Below, piece after piece: positions 7,753-14,934 of a DNA stretch of 64,000 nt. Location: positions 770,971-834,970 of the forward strand of contig NZ_JBDOQT010000002.1 of assembly GCF_039839785.1 (NCBI RefSeq). The letters run 5' to 3'. Under the pieces are notes generated by a model. That model had not been told where the DNA came from and made no database searches. It worked only from the letters and a program-made list of their open reading frames with translations. This DNA is from Pelagibius sp. CAU 1746 (GTDB lineage: Bacteria > Pseudomonadota > Alphaproteobacteria > Kiloniellales > Kiloniellaceae). The position numbers and the translations under genes were made by a program. The stretch's first letter is position 1, and the number at the start of each line of letters is the position of its first letter.

Positions 7753-8802
7753 ATGCCTTTGCTGACCACCACCATCGGGGCCTATCCCAAGCCGAAGTCG
7801 GTGAAGATCCCCGACTGGTTCGACCCGGGCGCCATGGACTCCAGCGTCGCCACGCGCGACTACGTGCAAGCCGTCGCGAAGCTGGGCGCCGAGGCGGAGA
7901 AGGTTATCGCCCAGGGCGTCAAGGAGGTGATCGAGGACCAGGTCGCCTGCGGCATCGACATCCCCACCGACGGCGAGGTGAAGCGCGAGAACTACGTGCA
8001 CTACCACTGCCGCCACCTGGAGGGCTTCGACTTCGAGCACCTGACCCACCGGGTGCTGCGCGGCGGCGCCTACGAGACCGACCTGCCGACGGTGCGCGGC
8101 CCGGTCAAGGCACGCGCCCCCTTCCTGCCCGGCGACTGGAAGCTGGCGCAGTCCTTCACCGAGCGCCCGGTGAAGATGACCCTGCCCGGCCCCATGACCA
8201 TCACCGACACCACGGCGGACGAGCACTACGGCGACCCCATCGCCCTCGGCCGCGACCTGGCCGAGGCGCTGAACCAGGAGGTTCTGGCCCTGGCCGAGGC
8301 CGGCTGCAGACACATCCAGATCGACGAACCGCTCTTCGCGCGCAAGCCCAAGGAAGCGCTGGACTACGGGCTGGAGAACATCGCGCGCTGCTGGCAGGGC
8401 GTGCCGGACGGCGTCATCAAGACCATGCACATGTGCTGCGGCTACCCCAACTACCTGGACCAGCAGGACTACGCCAAAGCCGACCCGCGCGCCTACTTCG
8501 ACCTGGCCCAGGCCGTCGACGAGTCCGTCGTCGATGCCATCTCCATCGAGGACGCCCACCGTCCCAACGACCTCTCGCTGCTCGACCTCTTTCAGAACAC
8601 CACGGTGATCTTCGGCGTCATCGCCATCGCCCGCAGCCGCGTCGAGACGGTGGAGGAAGTGCGCGAGCGCCTCAAGGCCGCCCTCGAGCATCTGCCGCCC
8701 GAACGCCTCGTCGCCGCGCCGGACTGCGGCCTGGGGCACCTGGGCCGCGAGCTGGCGATGAAGAAGCTGAAGGTGCTGGGCCAAGCGGCGAAGAGCGTCT
8801 AG
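7753..8802 (+). CDS. MetE-core / UROD-superfamily methyltransferase-like protein
   Basis: 349 residues, corresponding to the catalytic half of cobalamin-independent methionine synthase without the N-terminal half of full MetE. Visible zinc-ligand candidates are His226-x-Cys228 (in HMCCGYP) and Cys325 (in APDCGLG), and QIDEP near residue 192 is the homocysteine-site type segment. Such core-MetE proteins use donors other than methyl-tetrahydrofolate polyglutamate or act on coenzyme-M-like thiols, so the substrate is open. ATG 7753 follows GGGGAAGAGTAG; the frame upstream to 7486 runs antisense through the MDR gene and is not coding. EamA exporter 13 bp downstream. Confidence 0.8.
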   Translation: MPLLTTTIGAYPKPKSVKIPDWFDPGAMDSSVATRDYVQAVAKLGAEAEKVIAQGVKEVIEDQVACGIDIPTDGEVKRENYVHYHCRHLEGFDFEHLTHRVLRGGAYETDLPTVRGPVKARAPFLPGDWKLAQSFTERPVKMTLPGPMTITDTTADEHYGDPIALGRDLAEALNQEVLALAEAGCRHIQIDEPLFARKPKEALDYGLENIARCWQGVPDGVIKTMHMCCGYPNYLDQQDYAKADPRAYFDLAQAVDESVVDAISIEDAHRPNDLSLLDLFQNTTVIFGVIAIARSRVETVEEVRERLKAALEHLPPERLVAAPDCGLGHLGRELAMKKLKVLGQAAKSV

Positions 8803-8815
8803 CCGCAAGGCGCCT

Positions 8816-9760
8816 ATGACCCGGACCCTCGATCAGCCTACGCTCACGGCACCGGACCACGAGAGCCATCCGCTCGGCCCCTGGCTGGTCTTCGCCTCTG
8901 CCGTAGTGTGGAGCTTGGGCGGCATCCTGGCGCGGCTTGCCGAGGTCGAGAATCCCTGGACCACCATCTTCTGGCGCGCCGGCACGGCGACGCTGTTCCT
9001 GCTCGCCTTCATGCTGCTGCGCGACGGGCGGGCGGGCACTGCCGCGCTCTTCGCCCGCATGGGGCCTGCGGGCTTCGCCGTCGGCCTCTGTTTCGCCATC
9101 GCCTCGACGTCCTTCGTCGTCGCGCTGCAGTTCACCACCGTGGCCAACGTGCTGCTGATGCAGGCCGGCGTGCCGCTCATCGCCGCGCTCATTTCCCGCG
9201 TGCTGTTCGGTGAACCCTTGCGGCTGGTGACCGGCCTCGCCATCGCCGCGGTGATCGCCGGCGTCGCGGTGATGGTCTCGGACTCGCTGACCGGACGGGT
9301 GTCGCCTGTCGGGGACGGCCTCGCGCTGCTCATCGCGTTCTCCGTCGCCACCGCGACCGTCATCACCCGGCGCAAGTCAGGCATCCGCATGACGCCAGCG
9401 GTCTGCACCGGGTCGGCCATCGGCTGCGCGGTGGCGCTGGCCATGAGCCTCGCGACGGCAGGCAGCGTGGCGGTGGCGGGCTGGCAACTGCCCATCCTTG
9501 CCGTATTCGGCATGACCCTCGGCCTCGGCATGGCCCTCTTCACGCAAGGGGCGCGCCTCATCCCCTCCGCCTTCGCCGCCCTGCTCGGCACCGCCGAGAC
9601 GATCCTAGGGCCCCTGTGGGTCTGGCTGGTCCTCGATGAGACGCCGACGCCGCGCACGATCGTCGGCGGCGCCATCGTCCTGACCGCGATCGTCGGCTAT
9701 CTGATCTGGCAGATCGCCAACCAACGCAAGATCCGGCGTACAGCGCCGCCTGCCCTGTAA
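8816..9760 (+). CDS. EamA/DMT-family transporter
   Basis: 314-residue inner-membrane protein with about ten hydrophobic helices in two EamA repeats: about 24-150 (starting LGPWLVFASAVVWSLGGILA) and about 165-300. Drug/metabolite transporter family members export amino acids or other small metabolites. It starts 13 bp after the MetE-core gene and is probably co-transcribed with it, which would fit export of a sulfur-containing metabolite (inference). The C-terminus KIRRTAPPAL is cytosolic by the positive-inside rule. Confidence 0.85.
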   Translation: MTRTLDQPTLTAPDHESHPLGPWLVFASAVVWSLGGILARLAEVENPWTTIFWRAGTATLFLLAFMLLRDGRAGTAALFARMGPAGFAVGLCFAIASTSFVVALQFTTVANVLLMQAGVPLIAALISRVLFGEPLRLVTGLAIAAVIAGVAVMVSDSLTGRVSPVGDGLALLIAFSVATATVITRRKSGIRMTPAVCTGSAIGCAVALAMSLATAGSVAVAGWQLPILAVFGMTLGLGMALFTQGARLIPSAFAALLGTAETILGPLWVWLVLDETPTPRTIVGGAIVLTAIVGYLIWQIANQRKIRRTAPPAL

Positions 9761-9903
9761 CGCCAGCGACTCCAGGCCATCAGTTATGCGGCGGCGCCGA
9801 CAGATATCGGGCCTGCTGCCTTGAACCGGGGCGCCGCGCGCGGCTAGGCTGAGGGCAAGGCTGCCGTCCGTGCAGCCGTCTTCGCAATTCGGGGGATCTC
9901 GCC

Positions 9904-10791
9904 TTGGAAAAGATCAACATCCAGTTCACGCTGTTTTCCGCCTTCTACTCGCCGCTGATCTCCACCATGTCCGGCGGCTTCCTGAAGGAGGAAGGGCTGG
10001 ATCCCGAGTGGTCCGTTGCTCAGCCCGGCGTCTCCGCCATCCAAGCGCTGCAGGACGGCACCGCCCACGTGGTGCAGTCGGCGCTCAGCCAGGCCTTCGG
10101 GCCGCTGAACGAGGGCAAGACCCCGCCGGTGGTGCACTTCGCCCAGGTCAACGAGATGGACGGCTTCTTCATCACCGGGCGCGAGGCCGACCCCGACTTC
10201 ACCTGGGACAAGCTGGAAGGCGCCGAGGTGGTGATGTTCAAGGGCGGCCAGCCGCGCGCCATGTTCAACTACGCCTGCCACAAGGCCGGCATCGACTTCG
10301 ACAGGATCAAGCCGGTCACGCCGGGCGGCGCCGCCGACATCGACAAGGCCTTCCGCGAGGGCCAGGGGCTCTACGTGCAGCAGCAGGGTCCCTTCCCCCA
10401 GCAGCTGCAGGCCGACGGCATCGGCCACGTGGTGGCCCAGGTCGGCCCGCAGATCGGCCCCTGCGGCTTCTCGAGTTTGGCGGCGACGCGCGAGTGGCTG
10501 CGGACCGACATGGCCAAGGCCTTCGTGCGCGCCTACAAGAAGACCCGCGCCTACATGAACGAGACCCCGGCCGCCGAGATCGCCAGGGCGGAGAAACCCT
10601 ACTTCCCGAAGATCGACGAGGCGGTGCTGGCCGACTGCATCGCCACCTATCAGAAGCTCGGCTGCTGGACCCCGCACGTGGAAATCATCGAGGCGGCCTA
10701 CGAAGTGACGCTCGACGTCTTCGAGTACAACGGCCTGATCAAGCAGCGCTACGCCTACGATCAGGTCTGCGTGAAGCCGCCACAGGGGTAA
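9904..10791 (+). CDS. NMT1/THI5-type substrate-binding protein without signal peptide
   Basis: 295-residue periplasmic-binding-fold protein of the SsuA/ThiY/NMT1 group: MSGGFLKEEGLDPEW near residue 19, GVSAIQALQDGTAHVVQSA near 40 and LEGAEVVMFKGGQPRAM near 100. Start is TTG 9904 after CGGGGGATCTCG. Unlike normal ABC binding proteins it opens directly with the first beta strand (MEKINIQFTLFSAFYSP) and has no signal peptide. No permease or ATPase gene is near it. It may be a cytoplasmic ligand-binding or enzyme-like member (as for THI5 proteins) or rely on an unrecognised upstream start; the N-terminus cannot be extended within the frame with a plausible leader. Confidence 0.7.
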   Translation: MEKINIQFTLFSAFYSPLISTMSGGFLKEEGLDPEWSVAQPGVSAIQALQDGTAHVVQSALSQAFGPLNEGKTPPVVHFAQVNEMDGFFITGREADPDFTWDKLEGAEVVMFKGGQPRAMFNYACHKAGIDFDRIKPVTPGGAADIDKAFREGQGLYVQQQGPFPQQLQADGIGHVVAQVGPQIGPCGFSSLAATREWLRTDMAKAFVRAYKKTRAYMNETPAAEIARAEKPYFPKIDEAVLADCIATYQKLGCWTPHVEIIEAAYEVTLDVFEYNGLIKQRYAYDQVCVKPPQG

Positions 10792-10803
10792 ATTAAGGCG
10801 AGG

Positions 10804-11217
10804 GTGACTGGAGTGAGTGAGGACTACGACGCCTTCGGCAACGATCGAAACGCGGTTCGCGTCCCTTATGACGCCTCGACTGCGGGCTTCGACGATATCG
10901 ATCTAAGGAACGTCAGGTCGGCCATCCGGGAACTCGGCGGGTTTGATGGCGCAGCGATAGCCAGCTACATGGCCTTGATCGGCGTTTCAGATAAGAACCT
11001 CAGAGATCTGTCTGATCGATTGGATCACCCCGGCCAATTGGGCTTGCTTACACAAGAAGAGCTTTGTGCATTGATTGCCATGTGCAACGTCGTCTGCGCT
11101 GCTTTGGGAGACGAAGAACTCGCGACATTGACCGAAAGCGGTCGCGATGAGCACTTTCTGACCATCCGCCGCCTTTATCACGCATTCAGGCGCCAAACCC
11201 GGTCGCAACGCACCTAG
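10804..11217 (+). CDS. Hypothetical protein, low-GC ORFan-like
   Basis: 137 residues (134 if the GTG at 10813 is used; a CGAGGG lies eight bases before it). No family recognised. It is acidic at the N-terminus (SEDYDAFGNDRN), then helical (LGGFDGAAIASYMALIGVSDKNL), with a basic end RRLYHAFRRQTRSQRT. Base use differs from the neighbours: 11041-11100 has 30 G/C in 60 bases against roughly two thirds around it. It starts 12 bp after the binding-protein gene and ends just before repeat copy A. Recent acquisition is possible. Confidence 0.6.
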   Translation: MTGVSEDYDAFGNDRNAVRVPYDASTAGFDDIDLRNVRSAIRELGGFDGAAIASYMALIGVSDKNLRDLSDRLDHPGQLGLLTQEELCALIAMCNVVCAALGDEELATLTESGRDEHFLTIRRLYHAFRRQTRSQRT

Positions 11218-11232
11218 CCGAACACTTGGCTT

Positions 11233-11320
11233 GTCATGCTCGGGCTTGACCCGAGCATCCATGGCAGAGGCCGGCCGCCAAGCGGCAGCCATGGACCCTC
11301 GGAACAAGTCCGAGGGTGAC
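11233..11320 (-). repeat. Triple-hairpin intergenic repeat, copy A
   Basis: Three adjacent stems: ATGCTCGGG (11236-11244)/CCCGAGCAT (11250-11258), CCATGGC (11259-11265)/GCCATGG (11288-11294), and ACCCTCGGA (11295-11303)/TCCGAGGGT (11309-11317). The ends are GTCA and TGAC. Read on the minus strand it has the same order as copies B (19257) and C (58729). It lies between the convergent 10804 gene and metZ, where it could also serve as a two-way terminator. Confidence 0.85.
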
Positions 11321-11334
11321 AGGTGGAGAGTGCC

Positions 11335-12528
11335 CTAGACCTTCAGCGCCTGTTCCAGGTCTTCCACTAGGTCGGCGGCGTCTTCCAGGCCGACGGAGAG
11401 GCGCAGGGTGCCGTCGCTGATGCCCAGCTCGGCGCGGGCCTCGGGCGAGAAGCGCTGGTGCGTCGTCGTCGCCGGGTGGGTGACGAGGCTCTTGGAATCG
11501 CCGAGGTTGTTGGAGATATCGATCAGCCGCAGCGCGTTCAGCAGGCGGAAGGCGCGGGCCTTGCCGCCCTCCACCTCGAAGGCCACCAGGGTGCTGCCGC
11601 CCTTCATCTGGCGCTTGGCCAGCTCGGCCTGCGGATGGCTGGGCAGACCCGGATAGAGCACCCGCGTGACGCCGGGCTGCCGCTCCAGGAACTCGGCCAC
11701 CGCCAGGGCGTTGGCGCAGTGGCGCGCCACCCGGATGTCCAGCGTCTCCAGGCCCTTGACCATGACCCAGGCGTTGAAGGGGCTCATGGAGGGGCCGGTG
11801 TGGCGGTAGAACATCTGCAGATGGTCTTCGATGAAGGCGTTGCTGCACAGCACCGCGCCGCCCAGGGTGCGGCCCTGGCCGTCGATGTGCTTGGTGGCGG
11901 AGTAGACCACCACGTCGGCGCCTAGCTCCAGCGGGCGCTGCAGCACCGGCGTGGCGAAAACGTTGTCCACCACCACCGTGGCGCCGGCGGCGTGGGCCAG
12001 CTCGCTCACCGCCTCGATGTCGATCACCTCCAGCGTCGGGTTGGAGGGCGTCTCCATGAAGACCGCCTTGGCGCCCTTGGCCAGGGCCTGCTCCCAGGCG
12101 GACAAATCGGTGCCGTCGACGAGCTGGCTCTCGACGCCGAAGCGCGGCAGCAGCTCGGAGATGATGTAGGCGCAGGAGCTGAAGAGCGCGCGCGAGGCGA
12201 CGAGGCGGTCGCCGGCCTTGAGCTGCGACATGAGGGAGGCGAAGACCGCGCCCATGCCGCTGGCCGTGGCGCGGCAGGCCTCGGCGCCCTCCATGAGGCG
12301 CAGGCGTTCCTCGAACATGGAGACCGTGGGGTTGGCGTAACGCGAATAGACGAAGCGCTCCTTGTCGCCCTTGAAGGCGGCCTCGGCCTCCTCGGCGGTG
12401 GCGTAGACGTAGCCCGAGGTGAGGTAGAGCGCCTCGCTGGTTTCCTCGAAGGGGCTGCGCGCCAGGCCGCCGCGCACCAGTTCGGTCTGCGGGCGCCAGC
12501 GGCGGGTCGTGGTGGTGTCTTTCGGCAT
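11335..12528 (-). CDS. metZ: MetZ: O-succinylhomoserine sulfhydrylase
   Basis: 397-residue PLP enzyme of the Cys/Met metabolism (gamma-family) class. It makes homocysteine from O-succinylhomoserine and sulfide. The PLP lysine is Lys213 in YSATKHIDGQGR, and YSRYANPTVSMFEERL (61-76) and the ETPSNPTLEV phosphate/cofactor site follow the family. The SATKHIDGQGR variant is characteristic of MetZ rather than MetB or MetC. ATG at 12528. The rhodanese gene lies 59 bp upstream on the same strand, a common alphaproteobacterial pair. I looked for a SAM-II-type riboswitch before it and did not recognise one. Confidence 0.92.
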   Translation of the reverse strand: MPKDTTTTRRWRPQTELVRGGLARSPFEETSEALYLTSGYVYATAEEAEAAFKGDKERFVYSRYANPTVSMFEERLRLMEGAEACRATASGMGAVFASLMSQLKAGDRLVASRALFSSCAYIISELLPRFGVESQLVDGTDLSAWEQALAKGAKAVFMETPSNPTLEVIDIEAVSELAHAAGATVVVDNVFATPVLQRPLELGADVVVYSATKHIDGQGRTLGGAVLCSNAFIEDHLQMFYRHTGPSMSPFNAWVMVKGLETLDIRVARHCANALAVAEFLERQPGVTRVLYPGLPSHPQAELAKRQMKGGSTLVAFEVEGGKARAFRLLNALRLIDISNNLGDSKSLVTHPATTTHQRFSPEARAELGISDGTLRLSVGLEDAADLVEDLEQALKV

Positions 12529-12547
12529 GATCTTGTTCTTCGATGTC

Positions 12548-12565
12548 GGCCGGGAAATTCCGGCC
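12548..12565. promoter_or_regulatory. Inverted repeat in the rhodanese-metZ gap
   Basis: GGCCGG (12548-12553) and CCGGCC (12560-12565) flank GAAATT in the 59-bp gap between the rhodanese stop and the metZ start. It could be a small attenuating hairpin in the metZ leader or a protein site. Too short to decide. Confidence 0.3.
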
Positions 12566-12587
12566 CGCTTATTCTTAGCCCTCGTCC

Positions 12588-13010
12588 TTACCCTTGGGCC
12601 CAGGGCAGGCCGGCAACCTTCCAGCCGCCGACGCTGCCGCGGTGCATGTCGCCGTCGCGGTCGCCCTCGAAGCCCTCGGCCACGTTGTAGCAGGGCCCGA
12701 AGCCGGCGGCGGTCAGCGCCATGGCGGCCGAGCGTGAGCGCGCGCCCGAGCGGCAGAGCAGCAGCACCGGCTGGTCCTTGCCCACGCCCTTGGCCGCGAC
12801 CTCCTCGACGAAGCCCTCGTTGCGCGCCATGTCCGGAAAGACCTGCCAGGAAACGCAGAGCGTCTCCTTGCCGATGCCGTCAAGGCGCGGCACCCCGACG
12901 AAACCCCACTCGGGCAGCGTCCTCACGTCCACCAGCACCGCCTTGGGATCCTTCTCCAACAGCTCCCAGGCCTCCGCCGGACGCAGGTCGCCTGCATAGC
13001 CTTCGTTCAT
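12588..13010 (-). CDS. Rhodanese-like domain protein upstream of metZ
   Basis: 140-residue single-domain rhodanese. The active-site loop is Cys86-Arg-Ser-Gly-Ala-Arg (LLLCRSGARSR) and the fold marker VLVDVRTLPEWGFVG lies at 25-39. Rhodaneses carry sulfane sulfur as a Cys persulfide. Its position directly upstream of metZ suggests sulfur delivery or sensing in methionine synthesis, which is inference from context. ATG 13010 follows GAGGGAGAGCGAAGC. The promoter region upstream contains a 9-bp inverted repeat (13069-13110). Confidence 0.86.
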   Translation of the reverse strand: MNEGYAGDLRPAEAWELLEKDPKAVLVDVRTLPEWGFVGVPRLDGIGKETLCVSWQVFPDMARNEGFVEEVAAKGVGKDQPVLLLCRSGARSRSAAMALTAAGFGPCYNVAEGFEGDRDGDMHRGSVGGWKVAGLPWAQG

Positions 13011-13068
13011 GCTTCGCTCTCCCTCTTCCGGCCCCTTGTCCCGGCGCCGGCCTGTCGTTCGATCCGGC

Positions 13069-13110
13069 CGTCTGCCGGGGCGGCGAGTTTAGGCCTCGGG
13101 ACGGCAGACG
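13069..13110 (-). promoter_or_regulatory. 9-bp-arm inverted repeat in rhodanese-metZ 5' region
   Basis: CGTCTGCCG (13069-13077) and CGGCAGACG (13102-13110) are perfect reverse complements separated by 24 bases. They lie 59-100 bp upstream of the rhodanese start, so they would fall in the 5' UTR or promoter of the operon. This could be a leader hairpin or an operator. The motif does not match known SAM riboswitch cores that I recognise. Confidence 0.4.
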
Positions 13111-13157
13111 CAACCACCTATTTCACACCAGGAAATGCAGCCTGCCCATGAAATAAC

Positions 13158-14843
13158 TCAAGATTTGAGGAAATAGTCCTCAGCGAAGAGCAGCGTGGCC
13201 GGATGCAGGCGGAAACCGCCCACCTTGTCGGACATGACCGTGACCACGGAAAGCCAGGACGGCTGCACCATAGGACCGACTTCCTGCATCCTGATCTGGA
13301 TGCGGCGCATCACCTCCCGCCGCGCGGCGATGTCGACCTCCGCCCCGGCGCGCTGCAGCAGTGCGTCGATCTGCGGATCGGCGAAGCCGGTGGTGTTCCA
13401 TGGCACGCCGGAGCGCACGGTGAGGTCCAGCAGCATGAAGCCTAGGGGCCGCGGCGCCCACTCGACAAAGGCCAGGGGCGCCTTGTCCCAGACCTCCCAG
13501 AAGCGCGGCGGCGGCAGAACCTCGGTGGCGCAGCGGATGCCGGCCTCGGCGTACTGAGCCGCCATGACCTGGACCGCGTCCAGTTCCCACTGCGGCCAGT
13601 TCTTGCAGGTGATGGTGATGTCGATCCCCTCGGGGTGGCCGGCCTCGGCCAGCAGGGCCCTGGCCGCGGCCGGATCCCGCGCCAGCGGCGGCAGCGGCGC
13701 ATAGCCGGGATGGACCGGCGCCACCAGGTGGTGCTCGGCCGGCTCCCCGAAGCCGCGCAGGGCCAGGCGGGTGACCTCGGCGGCGTCGATGGCCAGGCGC
13801 ATGGCGCGGCGCACCCTCACATCGTCGAAAGGCGGCCGGTCGACCTTCATCTGCAGCATGGCGGTGGCGGCGGTACGGGTCCGGTGGACCGTCAGGCCCG
13901 GCCGTCCGGCCAGGGTTTCGGCGACGGCATAGTCGCAGCGCACCAGGCCGTCGACCTGCCCGGAAACCAGTGCCCCGCTGGCCGCGACGGGCTCGTCGCC
14001 CAGGTCGATGACCGCCAGTTCGTCCAGCAGGGCGCCGCGCGGTCCCGCCCCTTCGCGGGCCCGCAGCACAGCGCGCTCGCCGACCTGCCATTCCACCAGC
14101 CGGAAGGCGCCGGTGCCGTTGCTGTCGATGCCGAAGTGCCCGCCCTCCTCCGGATCCAGCATGACGTTGGTGAAGTGGAAGAGGTGCTCGGGCACCGCCA
14201 GTTGCGGCTGCTTGAGGTTGAGGCGAACGTGAAAGTCGCCGGCCTTCTCCACCGCGCTGGCGTCCCAGAGGCGCCGGGTGACCGCGCCGTCCTGCAGCTT
14301 CTCCTCCAGCATGTAGCCGCTCATCAGGCCCAGGGCCGAGGATCCCGTCGCCGGATCGAGGATGCGGCGCAGGTTCCAGACGACATCGTCCGCCGTGAAG
14401 CGGCGCCCGTTGCGCCAGGTCACGTCGTCGCGCAGGAAGAGGTCCCAGGTCTTCAGATCCGGCGCCACCTGCCAGTGCGACAGCAGATGCGGACGGGTGA
14501 TGTTGTCGAAGCCGGTGCGGGTCAAGGGTTCGCAGACCTGGTGCACCAGGCTGGCCGGCGGCAGCCAGGCCAGGGCATGGGGGTCGCCGAGGGCGTGCAC
14601 CCGCCCGCCCAGGGTCAGGCGGCCGCCGCGCCGGGGCCGCAGCGCCTGTGCCGCCGCCGGGCGCGGTCCTCCGGCCAGGGCCGCCGCAGCGCCCGCCGAA
14701 AGGCCCAGCAGCGTCGCCAGACGGAGGAAATCGCGGCGCCTCAGCCGCCCGGCAGCGAGCAGCCCGCCGGCTTGATCGATCAGTGGATGCAGGCGCTCTT
14801 CGCACATCCCGGCCTCACTTCCTGTGGCAGAGGCCAAACCCAT
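13158..14843 (-). CDS. Tat-exported ABC substrate-binding protein, SBP_bac_5 (peptide/nickel) family
   Basis: 561-residue extracytoplasmic solute-binding protein of the DppA/OppA family. The signal has a twin-arginine motif (RLRRRDFLRLATLLG, about residues 32-46) and an Ala-rich core ending AAAQA near residue 67, so Tat export is likely. Family segments include LFLRDDVTWRNGRRFTADDV near 137 and VRRAMRLAIDAAEV near 347. ATG 14843 has GGGAGG just upstream; ATG 14807 is a second possibility. No permease or ATPase genes adjoin it, so it is an orphan here. Ligand unknown. Confidence 0.84.
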   Translation of the reverse strand: MGLASATGSEAGMCEERLHPLIDQAGGLLAAGRLRRRDFLRLATLLGLSAGAAAALAGGPRPAAAQALRPRRGGRLTLGGRVHALGDPHALAWLPPASLVHQVCEPLTRTGFDNITRPHLLSHWQVAPDLKTWDLFLRDDVTWRNGRRFTADDVVWNLRRILDPATGSSALGLMSGYMLEEKLQDGAVTRRLWDASAVEKAGDFHVRLNLKQPQLAVPEHLFHFTNVMLDPEEGGHFGIDSNGTGAFRLVEWQVGERAVLRAREGAGPRGALLDELAVIDLGDEPVAASGALVSGQVDGLVRCDYAVAETLAGRPGLTVHRTRTAATAMLQMKVDRPPFDDVRVRRAMRLAIDAAEVTRLALRGFGEPAEHHLVAPVHPGYAPLPPLARDPAAARALLAEAGHPEGIDITITCKNWPQWELDAVQVMAAQYAEAGIRCATEVLPPPRFWEVWDKAPLAFVEWAPRPLGFMLLDLTVRSGVPWNTTGFADPQIDALLQRAGAEVDIAARREVMRRIQIRMQEVGPMVQPSWLSVVTVMSDKVGGFRLHPATLLFAEDYFLKS

Positions 14844-14934
14844 GCGGCCTCCCGACCGCCGTATGTCCAGCGGGAGACTCCGCCAACCAGCCCTACCCTG
14901 AGGCGATATGATAGGCGGGGCCGGAAAGCCAAGT

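Noticed and set aside
12529-13157. SAM-II or SAM-V riboswitch before metZ.
   Set aside because: The intervals before the rhodanese gene and before metZ do not show the conserved cores; only plain inverted repeats were seen.
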